Assembly (NCBI GenBank): GCA_016214885.1
Contig: JACRMP010000001.1
Coordinates: 1 to 35,021 of the forward strand
DNA: 35,021 nucleotides
Reading direction: 5' to 3'
DNA from: Candidatus Gottesmanbacteria bacterium
GTDB lineage: Bacteria; Patescibacteriota; Microgenomatia; UBA10105; UBA927
Shown: in pieces, positions 1-8,308 of the stretch
How the letters are laid out: the number at the start of each line of letters is the position of its first letter
Position numbering within the stretch: position 1 is the stretch's first letter
Notes under the pieces: generated by a model
Databases searched by the model: none
What the model saw: the letters and a program-made list of their open reading frames with translations, nothing else
What the model was told of the DNA's origin: nothing
Program-made: the position numbers and the translations under genes

Positions 1-826
1 AATACTGATCTACACCTGCAGAATCAGTAAACGTTGTCGCCGCGATCGTGTGTCCCCCATTGTTTGTCACGACAACCTTGTAGTTAGGGCGGTAAATTCC
101 GTCGAGCTGATATGCGTACACAAATGCGCCGTCCACGTCTGTTGTAATCGTATCGGTTGTCGATGTGGCCGGTTCATCCGCGGAACTCACTGTGATGTTG
201 TAGTCATGATTCGGCTTGAATCCTGTACCGGTAATGATCGCCGTATCTGTGGGTGCGTAATCAGCTTTGTCAGTTGTAAGTGATGCGCTGTTAGAAGGGT
301 CGATGTTATCCAAGTTCAGTGAGTTTGCCTCTACGTTCTGAAGCACAACAGCTTGCAGTTGTCCGTCTTCGGAAAGCTCCGGTGTGACGGTCGGCGAAGG
401 CGTGGCCGTCACGGAAGCGCCATCCAGGATCTGTCCCTGCTCCGGCGGACCGGTTTCTTTCGGCGGTTCACTAGATGTCGTTGTTGGCGTCGTTGTCTGC
501 TCTGTCGGAGTTGGAGTTACTTCTTCTGTCGGTGTTGCGGTTGGGGTTACGTCAGGAGTAACCGTCGGGCTAACTTCGGTAGTCGGGGTAGGAGTCCCGG
601 TTTCTGTCGGAGCCGGGGTAGTTTCCGTCGTTGGTGTAGGTGTTGTTGGCTCGTCGGTCGGTGTGGGTGACGTTTCTTCTGTCGGTGTCGGTGTTTCTGT
701 CGGTGTTGCATCTTGCGCGTACACGGGGGGTACGAGTAACGGGAGAACAGGAAAAATTGGCTGAACCAGCATGAGGATACTGGTAATAATTGCAAATAAT
801 TTATTTGCCCGTCGTATGCGATTCAT
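1..826 (-). CDS. secreted Thr/Pro-rich stalked surface protein (C-terminus off the window)
   Basis: This gene is missing from the ORF track because it has no stop inside the window; I read it from the ATG at 824-826 (MNRIRRANKL...) as an open frame of 275 codons running off the left edge. A signal peptide (basic start, hydrophobic stretch, VYAQ about residues 36-39) is followed by about 80 residues of TPTE/PTPT repeats, a typical extended stalk. After the stalk comes a segment with LTTDKADYAPTD and ITGTGF motifs, which resembles bacterial Ig-like extracellular repeats. It is probably an exported envelope or adhesion protein; its anchor and length are unknown. The ORFs listed at 353-670, 384-764 and 547-795 are shadows of this repeat-rich gene. 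A strong promoter lies upstream. Confidence 0.8.
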   Translation of the reverse strand, partial: MNRIRRANKLFAIITSILMLVQPIFPVLPLLVPPVYAQDATPTETPTPTEETSPTPTDEPTTPTPTTETTPAPTETGTPTPTTEVSPTVTPDVTPTATPTEEVTPTPTEQTTTPTTTSSEPPKETGPPEQGQILDGASVTATPSPTVTPELSEDGQLQAVVLQNVEANSLNLDNIDPSNSASLTTDKADYAPTDTAIITGTGFKPNHDYNITVSSADEPATSTTDTITTDVDGAFVYAYQLDGIYRPNYKVVVTNNGGHTIAATTFTDSAGVDQY

Positions 827-863
827 GATGTAATAAATTCACCATCAACCGTTATTTAGGTTG

Positions 864-892
864 ATTCTAGTACCCTATAGCACGCTTGTCAA
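864..892 (-). promoter_or_regulatory. sigma70-type promoter of the surface-protein gene
   Basis: On the minus strand TTGACA (887-892) and TAGAAT (864-869) are separated by exactly 17 nt, about 40 nt upstream of the start codon at 826. A 7-bp inverted repeat (ATCAACC/GGTTGAT, 844-865) lies at the predicted transcription start and could be an operator or a 5' hairpin. Confidence 0.75.
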
Positions 893-998
893 ATACGCGG
901 ATGCGATAGTAGCAAGTGTGAGATAGATTACAGAGCATTATAACCAGGATTAGGTAGTGACGCAAGCAACAGATTGGTCTTACGGCCTCTTATCTTAT

Positions 999-1580
999 TC
1001 AGCGGTCCTTGGTTATTGGTGTAGCCCGGACAACCAACCGCATACTATCCAGAAAACCGGTACACGTATAGAGAGTTAACATTTCAAATTGTGTGGGAAG
1101 GAGTAGTGTGGTATTCGTTGGTGCGACAGTTACTATTTCTACAACATTGTAGGAGTGCTCTTTTCCTTCCTTCGTCTGTATGATAATTTCTTCTCCTTTC
1201 TGAACCTGGTTAAGCGAACCAAATAACGCTGCTCTATTATGTGCATATATAATAATGTTACCTTTTTCCCCCGGTGATGCGGATTTTGTTACGTGATTTG
1301 CCGCCTTTTCCGAAATGAGCCAGGAGCCGTTTACATACCCAGCTGGTGCAATCGGCGCATTAATAAGGCTTCCAATACGGATTGAGGACGGGTGCGATAC
1401 GGGCGATGCGTTTGATGATAATTGCAGCGTGTGCTGTAGTGAAAGAGTTAGCGAGCGGATATAGAAAAATTTATGAAGTCCCCAAAAACCAAGCAACACG
1501 ATACCCAGCACGATAAGGCTTGTCCCCAACAGGTGTTCATTTTTTTGATGTACGTGTTTTGATTTTTTTTGTTTTCTCAT
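999..1580 (-). CDS. sortase (class E/D-like transpeptidase)
   Basis: This is a membrane-anchored cysteine transpeptidase that would attach surface proteins to the envelope. Numbered from the start I prefer, it has a basic cytoplasmic start, one membrane segment (about 17-36), and the sortase core with catalytic His114 in IIIYAHN, Cys173 in LYTCTGF and Arg181 in DSMRLVV. The track start at 1652 is rejected: it lies upstream of an intrinsic terminator (1617-1642), so the internal ATG at 1578-1580 (MRKQKKSK), just before the membrane anchor, is the plausible start, giving 193 residues. Upstream on the same strand is a collagen-like protein whose C-terminus resembles a sorting signal, so that protein is a candidate substrate. 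The family is clear; the class assignment is inference. Confidence 0.88.
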   Translation of the reverse strand: MRKQKKSKHVHQKNEHLLGTSLIVLGIVLLGFWGLHKFFYIRSLTLSLQHTLQLSSNASPVSHPSSIRIGSLINAPIAPAGYVNGSWLISEKAANHVTKSASPGEKGNIIIYAHNRAALFGSLNQVQKGEEIIIQTKEGKEHSYNVVEIVTVAPTNTTLLLPTQFEMLTLYTCTGFLDSMRLVVRATPITKDR

Positions 1581-1616
1581 AATAATTTCAGTGTAACAGA
1601 GTGTGATCAGAACCAA

Positions 1617-1642
1617 AAAGGGGCTCCATGCGGAGCCCCTTT
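1617..1642 (-). terminator. intrinsic terminator after the collagen-like gene
   Basis: An 11-bp perfect stem (AAAGGGGCTCC with its complement) with an ATGC loop is followed on the minus strand by TTTTT. It lies just after the stop of the collagen-like gene (1661) and before the sortase start (1580), so it separates the two genes. It also argues against the upstream sortase start in the ORF track. Confidence 0.85.
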
Positions 1643-1660
1643 CTAAATTCAATGTGATAT

Positions 1661-2586
<926 letters not shown>

Positions 2587-2719
2587 CCTTAATACATATA
2601 TTAACCTCGGAGGTGAATAAATATATAAGGCTTATAGTGTAATATATCTAACTATAAAAATCAAGCAGCTATTGGGTGTGGGGTTTGGTGTAAGGGGTTG
2701 TGGGGTGGCGTCGGGTAAT

Positions 2720-2796
2720 TGGTGGGCGCACAGGGGCTCGAACCCCGGACCTTTGCAATGTGAATGCAACGCTCTAGCCAGCTGAGCTATGCGCCC
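2720..2796 (-). tRNA. tRNA-Val(CAC)
   Basis: The cloverleaf is complete: acceptor GGGCGCA/TGCGCCC, D-arm GCTC...GAGC, anticodon loop TTCACAT (anticodon CAC), T-loop TTCGAGC. Discriminator A is followed by an encoded CCA. It is preceded by one of the four 88-90 nt structured leaders. Confidence 0.93.
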
Positions 2797-2886
2797 TGTC
2801 ATGGACGGGAAATTATGTTTCCCTTCCAACCTCCCTTCCTACCAAGGTGTTGCGACGGCTCTCCGCATATATCACTCCGCCGCAAC
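2797..2886 (-). ncRNA. structured tRNA leader, copy A (before tRNA-Val)
   Basis: This 90-nt block begins 2 nt after a TAAAAT hexamer (2889-2894) and ends at the first base of tRNA-Val. It holds a 10-bp stem (GTTGCGGCGG with CCGTCGCAAC, one G-U pair) closing an 18-nt loop, then GGTAGGAAGGGAGGTTGG, a second hairpin (GGGAAA/TTTCCC) and CCATGA. Copies B, C and D share the order, length and motifs, with compensatory changes in the first stem. I do not recognise the family. Confidence 0.7.
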
Positions 2887-2957
2887 GGATTTTACCCTGT
2901 TCGTATGGGCGATATCAGACACAACCATTATATATGGTGAAGCTGGTTTTGGGAAGG

Positions 2958-3551
2958 TTAGCCCGCACTTGTGGCTAGAGAACGCTCACTGGAGAGTCCA
3001 AAGGTGGTTCCGTGTTTCTTGAACATACCCCAATACCCCATTTTCTTTTTTCTGGTATTAAACGAGGCTAACCATGACCGACTATCCTCTACCTGTTGCC
3101 GTAATACGTGGATAAACGTGCGTAACTGTTCATAGAAATTCAGGTGGTATACACCGGGGTGCACTACCTCCTGGGATACCGCGGTACTTACTTCATTGTG
3201 CAGGTTTTTAAGGGAAACTATGAGTGCTTTAAGCTCCGCCCGTATGGCATCCAGCTGCTTTTTGGTTTCCATCTCAATAATATCCACATTCGGCCGGTGC
3301 ATGGTTTCGGTGCGCATTGGCTGGACGGGGGCCTGCTCCACCGGTTTTTCACCGAATTCTATGGTCTGGTTTGGCGCAAGATCACCGGAGCGCGGAGTGC
3401 CGCCGATAAGGGAATTAACGATATCAGCTCCTATTTTGCTGAATTCAGACGCCGTGGTAGAGCCTACGCTGGTAGGCACGGAACCAAGCGCCTCGAGGAC
3501 GTTATCGTTCTTGTAGTGGGTCTGTTTTTTCTTGGTGGCAAATTGAGCCAT
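2958..3551 (-). CDS. DUF5660-like protein of unknown function
   Basis: The 197-residue protein has a basic N-terminus, a Ser/Thr/Gly-rich segment (VLEALGSVPTSVG), a charged helical region with likely coiled coil (about 93-130), and a conserved-looking C-terminus ending MFKKHGTTFGLSSERSLATSAG. That ending matches my memory of the family called DUF5660, found in Microgenomates-type CPR genomes. No signal peptide or membrane segment is visible, so it is probably cytoplasmic. Its promoter (3561-3589) predicts an almost leaderless mRNA. The function is unknown; the family match needs a profile search. Confidence 0.65.
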   Translation of the reverse strand: MAQFATKKKQTHYKNDNVLEALGSVPTSVGSTTASEFSKIGADIVNSLIGGTPRSGDLAPNQTIEFGEKPVEQAPVQPMRTETMHRPNVDIIEMETKKQLDAIRAELKALIVSLKNLHNEVSTAVSQEVVHPGVYHLNFYEQLRTFIHVLRQQVEDSRSWLASFNTRKKKMGYWGMFKKHGTTFGLSSERSLATSAG

Positions 3552-3560
3552 AGCGCCTGC

Positions 3561-3589
3561 ATTATACCGTCAGGGCAGAAGCTTTGCAA
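3561..3589 (-). promoter_or_regulatory. promoter of the DUF5660-like gene (leaderless)
   Basis: TTGCAA (3584-3589), a 17-nt spacer and a perfect TATAAT (3561-3566) lie on the minus strand. The -10 box is only 9 nt from the ATG at 3551, so the transcript should start within a few bases of the start codon. Confidence 0.75.
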
Positions 3590-3593
3590 ATTG

Positions 3594-4442
3594 TTACGCC
3601 ATGAGGCCATCGAGAGTTTTTTGCCTCCGGATGAGTGATGTAAGGTAGTACCGCTGTCCTTCGAGAGCCTTGCGCTCTTCGTCGGATTTGGCGGTTGCCA
3701 GAAGCTTATTTACCTCTTCGTCACTCACTGTCACATTTTCTTTATCCGCAATGGCTTCGAGGCCGAATTCCAGAGTAAGATTCTTTGCTGCCTGAGCTTT
3801 GTAATCAGCGCGGATACCTTCGGCATTTTTCCCTGTTGAGGCAAGGTACTGTTCCACCGTAAGACCCAGTTTTTTGGTCTGATCCACAAGCTGTGACAAC
3901 TGATGGGTTACTTCGTGTTCCAGAAGGATTTCCGGAAGCTTGGCTTCTACGGAAAGAAGAATAGCATCCAAAACTTCGTCCACTGAAGGTCCTTTTGCCT
4001 TTTCATCCGCAGGAGCATCTTTTCCCGGTACGATGATTTTGGGGGTTTTACTGGCCTTAAGCTCAGCCACTGCCTTCTTGTAATCTTTGAGCGTCACGAC
4101 CGGCCGCTCGCAAGTGCGGGCAGTAACCACCCAGTCCTTCCCCTCTTCAGCGCTCTTAAGCTCAATCTGGGGCATCATAATCGGTGCGATTTTTTGCTCG
4201 GTAACCGCTTCGGTATACGCTTTAGGTACCAAGCGCTTGATGGTTTCTTCGTAGGCTTTTGTTTTATCTATGTTTTCTTCTACGATCTGTTTGGGTGCTT
4301 TGCCTTTCCGGAATCCTGCTACTTCGGTAGCACTAGCGGTTTCGGTAACCACTACTTCATACATATCCTGGATGTCTTTCCAGGGGATGGTGATGGTGAG
4401 TTCTATTGTTGCGTCGTCTGTTTTGTGGATAGAGCTAGTCAT
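3594..4442 (-). CDS. tig: trigger factor without PPIase domain
   Basis: This is a ribosome-associated chaperone that binds nascent chains at the exit tunnel. The ribosome-docking loop GFRKGKAP is at residues 43-50 of an N-terminal trigger-factor domain; the rest is the helical C-terminal chaperone domain (about 145-282). It has 282 residues against roughly 430 for the usual protein, and the central FKBP-type peptidyl-prolyl isomerase domain is missing: the N-domain passes at about residues 110-145 through a Lys/Pro-rich linker directly into the C-domain. A promoter at 4453-4481 predicts a very short leader. The DUF5660-like gene follows after 42 nt but has its own promoter. Identity is secure from the docking motif and layout. 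Confidence 0.88.
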   Translation of the reverse strand: MTSSIHKTDDATIELTITIPWKDIQDMYEVVVTETASATEVAGFRKGKAPKQIVEENIDKTKAYEETIKRLVPKAYTEAVTEQKIAPIMMPQIELKSAEEGKDWVVTARTCERPVVTLKDYKKAVAELKASKTPKIIVPGKDAPADEKAKGPSVDEVLDAILLSVEAKLPEILLEHEVTHQLSQLVDQTKKLGLTVEQYLASTGKNAEGIRADYKAQAAKNLTLEFGLEAIADKENVTVSDEEVNKLLATAKSDEERKALEGQRYYLTSLIRRQKTLDGLMA

Positions 4443-4452
4443 AATAGTTGAG

Positions 4453-4481
4453 AGTGTACCATAGCCTTAGTCCTGCCGCAA
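4453..4481 (-). promoter_or_regulatory. promoter of the trigger factor gene
   Basis: TTGCGG (4476-4481), a 17-nt spacer and TACACT (4453-4458) lie 10 nt upstream of the ATG at 4442. The predicted transcript has a leader of only a few nucleotides and there is no Shine-Dalgarno sequence. Confidence 0.6.
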
Positions 4482-4489
4482 AGGGATAT

Positions 4490-4921
4490 TTAGTTAGTTA
4501 AATTTAGTTCCAGATCAAGAATTGGGGGTGCCAGTGTGCTGTCCTGGAGGGTAAAAGATTCCAGCGTTGCGGAAAATGAGGCAATTTCCTGTACAAATGC
4601 TCCAAATGCGCTGGTAGATGCGATGCGGGACAAATTTGGCGGAGGGGTCGGTGTTGGCAGAACCGTTGGTGTTGTAGCCACCGGAACTTCCTGTGTAGCG
4701 GGGGCTACACTTCTGGCGTACAACACTCCGGTAATCAGGATAGCCAAACATAAAACGCCACCTATGAGTATATAAAGCGAGTTGTTGCGGGGTGGTTTGG
4801 ACGCCGCCACCGAGAGTGGGGGTGGAGCGGAAGGAGTCACGGTTGCTACGGGTTCAGCCACGGGGGGCGTAGCTACCGGCGGTGAGGTTACAGGCGTTGC
4901 TTGTGGTTGTTGTTCGTCCAT
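4490..4921 (-). CDS. small proline-rich single-pass membrane protein, unknown
   Basis: This is not a family I recognise. The 143 residues comprise a Pro/Ala/Val-rich cytoplasmic segment (1-46), one membrane helix (about 49-69, YILIGGVLCLAILITGVLY), a second Pro/Thr-rich linker (VLPTPTPPP) and a short ordered C-terminus with alternating hydrophobic residues ending LDLELNLTN. The layout suggests a membrane-anchored protein with a small external domain. The start lies 5 nt after the stop of the upstream coiled-coil gene, so the two are probably one transcript. Confidence 0.65.
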   Translation of the reverse strand: MDEQQPQATPVTSPPVATPPVAEPVATVTPSAPPPLSVAASKPPRNNSLYILIGGVLCLAILITGVLYARSVAPATQEVPVATTPTVLPTPTPPPNLSRIASTSAFGAFVQEIASFSATLESFTLQDSTLAPPILDLELNLTN

Positions 4922-4926
4922 AATGA

Positions 4927-5730
4927 TTAATCGTATTTAAGAGCCGTTTCGAGCTCCTTAAGATAAGACCCTGCTTCTATAAGATCCTGACGGGCTGCAT
5001 TCACTGTTCCCTGGAGCTGCTGAAACAAACGTTCCTGCTGCTGCACGTCTCCGGTAATTTTGGGGATGGTGGAACGTATGTTGTTTGCTTTTTGTTGGTA
5101 CAGACTATGTTTGTTGGATAACGCCAAAAGCCATCGGTCGAGAATCGCCTGTTTCTGAGGTGTTGAGTCAGCGCGGCTGGCGCTGATAAGCGCCTGGACA
5201 TGGGTAGCGGCGTCATTAAACAGTTTGGCAAAGTAATTGAGGTATCCTAGTTCCAGTGCGCTGATAATCTGGCGGTATGCCGACTGCATGGTTTCATAAT
5301 TGGTGACAAACTTTTCGGAAACATCCTCGGCATCTTCAAGTGATGCTATCGACGGCGCCAGGATGAGGTGCTGGTCAATATACGCAATCTGATTGGTAAG
5401 TATCGCACGATAGGTTTGTTTTTCGCTGGCAAGCATACCGGGGTTCTCAGTAATTTTTTCGTTCAGGAAAAGAAAATAGGTTTTTGCCACATTCCCCCGC
5501 TGGGCAATATAGAGCTTAACTTTCTCCAGTGCGTCCTGCTGGGCAGCCAACGACTTAAATTGTTTATATTGGTTGAGTGCTACCTGATAATCGGAGTGCC
5601 GTTGGCGGTACACACTGAACTGGTATTGGTAGTCCTGGTATGCCTGCTGACTGGTCGCCAAAACAGGCGGGGGAGTTACAAAAACAAAAAGCGATAGAAT
5701 AACAATGAGCAGGAGCTTCATTCCCTTCAT
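4927..5730 (-). CDS. secreted coiled-coil protein, unknown
   Basis: The 267-residue protein has a signal peptide (MKLLLIVILSLFVFV...VLAT) and is almost entirely predicted helix with many Gln, Tyr and Ala heptads, as in periplasmic or surface coiled coils. It has no catalytic motif I can identify. Two starts are possible: M1 at 5730 and M4 at 5721. A TTGACC...GATACG promoter (5731-5758) would place the transcription start downstream of M1, which favours M4. It is followed at 5 nt by the small proline-rich membrane protein; the pair may work together at the envelope. Confidence 0.65.
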   Translation of the reverse strand: MKGMKLLLIVILSLFVFVTPPPVLATSQQAYQDYQYQFSVYRQRHSDYQVALNQYKQFKSLAAQQDALEKVKLYIAQRGNVAKTYFLFLNEKITENPGMLASEKQTYRAILTNQIAYIDQHLILAPSIASLEDAEDVSEKFVTNYETMQSAYRQIISALELGYLNYFAKLFNDAATHVQALISASRADSTPQKQAILDRWLLALSNKHSLYQQKANNIRSTIPKITGDVQQQERLFQQLQGTVNAARQDLIEAGSYLKELETALKYD

Positions 5731-5785
5731 CGTATCATCCGGAAAACAGAAGGGTCAATGGGGGCGGGTAACCGTGTTTGTCGTG

Positions 5786-5867
5786 TGCTCCCGAGAGGAA
5801 TCGAACCTCTAAGGGTTACCCCATACGCTCCTAAAGCGTACGCGTCTGCCAATTTCGCCACGGGAGC
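5786..5867 (-). tRNA. tRNA-Leu(TAG)
   Basis: This is a class II tRNA: acceptor GCTCCCG/CGGGAGC, D-arm beginning TGGCGAAATTGGCAGAC, anticodon loop TTTAGGA (anticodon TAG), a long variable arm, T-loop TTCGATT. Discriminator A; CCA is not encoded. A TATAAT box lies at 5885-5890. The leader contains GGGAGC, identical to the tRNA 3' acceptor strand, so it could pair with the tRNA 5' end. Confidence 0.92.
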
Positions 5868-5896
5868 AATAGTAACGCTCCCCTATTATACCTGCC

Positions 5897-6445
5897 TTAG
5901 ATGGTTACGGCTAGATGTTCGACACCGGTAGGGTTGAAGTTCTCGATTTTATCTAAGAAAAACCGTACTTTCATGCTCCATGTAGGAGAAGCGGCATACC
6001 GCTTTCCCATCTGTTCGATGGTGATAAGTCCTTTGTCCATGTAGTTATACCGGAGGCCTTCCGAAACCACGGTAATGCCGTCTTTCCAGCCGTCAAAGTG
6101 TCTGCCATCAGATTGTCCGGTATATATAGCCCATCCCCATCCGTTGTAGGAATTAGCCGGCACATGTTTTCCGAAGGTAGATTCAACGCCTGCGATAGCG
6201 GCAACAAGTTTCCAGTCCATCTGGAGACGGTCAGCTTCCGCGACGAAATGTCCGGCCTGGTCAGCTAATGGGGAATTATGTGTTTCAAGGTAAGCTTTGA
6301 GCTTGGTTACCCGTTCATCGATAATGGCATGGGTAACCGGCAGGTGGGCGCTCGCTTCAGCCATGGGAACATTCTGCGCCATGACCGGTTTGGCCATAAG
6401 ACCAAATATAGCAAGCGTGATGATGACTGTTATGGTATTTTTCAT
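5897..6445 (-). CDS. secreted lysozyme-like / lytic transglycosylase-like protein
   Basis: The signal peptide is residues 1-23 (cleavage near VMA-QN). The mature domain has the lysozyme-superfamily pattern AAIAGVESTFG with putative catalytic Glu88, followed by SYNGWGWAIYTG, typical of small transglycosylase or glucosaminidase-like domains that cut peptidoglycan. At 182 residues it is a minimal version with no binding domain. It is a paralogue of the next gene upstream (6845-7441). Its mRNA has a structured leader of about 215 nt behind a strong promoter, so conditional expression is likely. Whether the substrate is its own wall or that of another cell cannot be read from the sequence. Confidence 0.8.
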   Translation of the reverse strand: MKNTITVIITLAIFGLMAKPVMAQNVPMAEASAHLPVTHAIIDERVTKLKAYLETHNSPLADQAGHFVAEADRLQMDWKLVAAIAGVESTFGKHVPANSYNGWGWAIYTGQSDGRHFDGWKDGITVVSEGLRYNYMDKGLITIEQMGKRYAASPTWSMKVRFFLDKIENFNPTGVEHLAVTI

Positions 6446-6661
6446 AATCTTTTCTCACATTGATCCCGAGACAATCGGAACAAAGGTGAAAAAAGAGAAT
6501 CTTGCTGCCTCTATTGTGGGAGAGGCTACGGGGAGGACCGGGGTTTATTGGTAGTTAACGGCTACTCAAGCGGGCAGTTTGTAGCCTCGTTTTGAGGCTA
6601 GCTTGAGTATCCATTAATAACCCTAAAGCAAGCTATGGTTTAGGTAGCGAACCTTAGGATC
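6446..6661 (-). promoter_or_regulatory. long structured 5' leader of the lysozyme-like gene
   Basis: Between the predicted transcription start and the ATG lie about 215 nt without an ORF but with nested inverted repeats: TACTCAAGC pairs with GCTTGAGTA and encloses a TAGCCTC/GAGGCTA hairpin; CCTAAA pairs with TTTAGG upstream; GCCTCT pairs with AGAGGC downstream, before a CTCTTTTTT run. This looks like a cis-regulatory RNA. It does not match a riboswitch consensus I can recall with confidence. Confidence 0.5.
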
Positions 6662-6669
6662 TATGGGAG

Positions 6670-6698
6670 AGTATAGCCTATAATTAGTATGATGTCAA
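6670..6698 (-). promoter_or_regulatory. strong promoter of the lysozyme-like gene leader
   Basis: A consensus TTGACA (6693-6698), a 17-nt spacer and TATACT (6670-6675) lie about 225 nt upstream of the start codon. The remainder up to the next gene (6699-6844) is A/T-rich with nothing else I can support. Confidence 0.8.
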
Positions 6699-6844
6699 GT
6701 CCTATGGGATACAATTATATGTGATCAAATCCTATTGAAATAGTCTATTTTAAAATAAATGAGATAGTTATGGGACTCTATATATTCGAAGAAAATCATA
6801 TGCTACCCAAACTTATAGAGAGACAGAGAAATATTTATTCTACG

Positions 6845-7441
6845 TTACTGGATTTCTTCCATGAAGTGGCCGACACAAGTAGCCCAGGAGTTGCCGTTGG
6901 CTACCGATGGAGGTGCATAGATAGCACCGATATCGATAAGGTCAGTAATCCCCCGGGAATAATATTTTTCATTAAGATACCGTGACACCCAGTCGATGGC
7001 ATACAGCCAGTTGGGAAACTTAGCGCCGCTGATTTCTCCCGTTTCCACACTAATACCCCATGCGTTATACGAGTCCTTGCTCGGCATGCGTTTACCCACA
7101 TTGCTCTCACACATCGCTATGGCTGGAACTAAACGGTAGTCTATGCCATAATGCTCTGCCCTATCCACGATATACTCCGCGTATTCGGCAATGGGAGATT
7201 CATGCTGGGTGAGGAATTTGGAAAGAAGCAGCGCTCTCGCATCGCCCGCAAGTACGCTGGCGCCAAGTACCTGCTCCGTGCCGTATGATGACGCAGCGAT
7301 ACGCATCGGAGGTAGTCTGGGGGTTACTGTTTCTGCAGCATTTGCACGATTAGTGAGGGTAACAAGGAGCGATAAATTTACCGCAAGCAAGCTTAACGCC
7401 AACGGAAACCAACACAATACAATCAGTGCTTTTTTGAGCAT
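6845..7441 (-). CDS. second secreted lysozyme-like protein
   Basis: This is a paralogue of the 5897-6445 gene. A signal/anchor segment (about 1-36, ending NRANAAE) is followed by a short linker carrying VLGAS (58-62), a motif also seen in the collagen-like protein. The lysozyme-like domain contains AIAMCESNVG with putative catalytic Glu112, and SYNAWGISVETG. It probably acts on peptidoglycan outside the membrane. The 198-residue length again means a bare catalytic domain. Upstream, a perfect palindrome (TGTCAA-G-TTGACA) overlaps a consensus -35 hexamer, suggesting repressor control separate from its paralogue. Confidence 0.77.
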   Translation of the reverse strand: MLKKALIVLCWFPLALSLLAVNLSLLVTLTNRANAAETVTPRLPPMRIAASSYGTEQVLGASVLAGDARALLLSKFLTQHESPIAEYAEYIVDRAEHYGIDYRLVPAIAMCESNVGKRMPSKDSYNAWGISVETGEISGAKFPNWLYAIDWVSRYLNEKYYSRGITDLIDIGAIYAPPSVANGNSWATCVGHFMEEIQ

Positions 7442-7470
7442 ATAGTCATAGTGACATGAAGGATATTTTA

Positions 7471-7483
7471 TGTCAACTTGACA
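7471..7483. promoter_or_regulatory. palindromic operator candidate over a -35 box
   Basis: The 13-bp sequence is a perfect inverted repeat (TGTCAA and TTGACA around one base). On the minus strand the right arm is a consensus -35 hexamer for the lysozyme-like gene at 7441; the matching -10 is weak (CACTAT). A dimeric repressor here would block the promoter. Confidence 0.35.
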
Positions 7484-7498
7484 AGCGGAATTAGTGCG

Positions 7499-8233
7499 TT
7501 AAATACGGAAAAACGTCCCTACGAAGTATGCGGCAGATGCCGAAATCCCCCCCACCATCAGCGTTTCCAAAATACCCCGTAACGGCTTCCTCCGGGTGAC
7601 CCCTGCGCGGAGTAATCCCAATAGCAACAATGCCATCACGGTAAAGCCTATGGAATACGCAAATACCCCGCCCGTCAGACCGAACATGTATGGTGCCAGC
7701 GGAATAATGCCGAAGATTATAAATGAAAGAAACGTGGATACGGCAACCAGCATGGGCTTTTCATTTTCCGGATTAGTCATTTCCAACTCGTCCTTCATCA
7801 TAAACTCTGTCCAGTACTTGGGATTGGTCCGGTATATGGAAGCGAGAGTTATTGCATCTTTTTCACTGAAGCGTTTGTTCATAAGTATCGTGACTGTTTC
7901 GTTAAATTCTGATTCCGGTTCGTGGGCAATTTCATGGGCTTCTTTTGCTTTTTCTGACCGGTATACATCCTGATCTGCCCGCAATGATAAAAAGCTCCCG
8001 AGTCCCATGGATAAGCCGTCCGCGAGTAAATTGGCAAGACCAAAAAGGAGAACCGAGATTACGGGGATAACACTCGAAGCCGGATCCTGTGCGGCACCTG
8101 CAAATCCTGCGACTACGGCAAATGTGGTAACAATGCCGTCATTGCCTCCGTAGACAATTTCGCGCAGGTATTCTGAAAGCGGTGTCCTTTTATGTTCCTG
8201 TTCCAGATGTCTTTTTAAATCAAACCTCATCAT
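7499..8233 (-). CDS. VIT1/CCC1-family membrane transporter
   Basis: Members of this family move iron or manganese across membranes. The signature blocks are present: [16 protein letters not shown] in the first helix and [12 protein letters not shown] in the second, a central hydrophilic metal-binding-type segment rich in Glu and His ([14 protein letters not shown]), and three C-terminal helices, five in all. The ORF-track start (8263) lies inside tRNA-Lys; the true start is ATG 8231-8233 or the adjacent 8228-8230 ([10 protein letters not shown]). The tRNA ends only 3 nt before it, so tRNA 3' processing would release a leaderless mRNA. Family is certain, substrate unknown. Confidence 0.87.
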   Translation of the reverse strand: MMRFDLKRHLEQEHKRTPLSEYLREIVYGGNDGIVTTFAVVAGFAGAAQDPASSVIPVISVLLFGLANLLADGLSMGLGSFLSLRADQDVYRSEKAKEAHEIAHEPESEFNETVTILMNKRFSEKDAITLASIYRTNPKYWTEFMMKDELEMTNPENEKPMLVAVSTFLSFIIFGIIPLAPYMFGLTGGVFAYSIGFTVMALLLLGLLRAGVTRRKPLRGILETLMVGGISASAAYFVGTFFRI

Positions 8234-8236
8234 ATG

Positions 8237-8308
8237 TGAGCGCAGAAGGATTCGAACCTTCAACCGACAACTTAAGAGGTTGCTGCTCTACCGTTGAGCT
8301 ATGCGCCC
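8237..8308 (-). tRNA. tRNA-Lys(CTT)
   Basis: Acceptor GGGCGCA/TGCGCTC (one G-U), anticodon stem GCAAC/GTTGT with loop CTCTTAA (anticodon CTT), T-loop TTCGAAT, discriminator A, no encoded CCA. It is preceded by structured leader copy D and followed after 3 nt by the VIT-family start codon. Confidence 0.92.

Noticed and set aside
353-795. Three overlapping ORFs with Gly/Val- or Cys/Arg-rich repeats
   Set aside because: They are shadows of the Thr/Pro repeat region of the minus-strand surface protein, which the track missed because it runs off the window.
2674-2705. Possible G-quadruplex on the plus strand
   Set aside because: Four G-runs are present, but one loop is 10 nt long and the strand is the non-transcribed one for the adjacent tRNA; too weak to claim.
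6446-6661. Known c-di-AMP (ydaO) or c-di-GMP riboswitch
   Set aside because: Context would fit, but I cannot find the conserved core sequences, so it is reported only as an unidentified structured leader.
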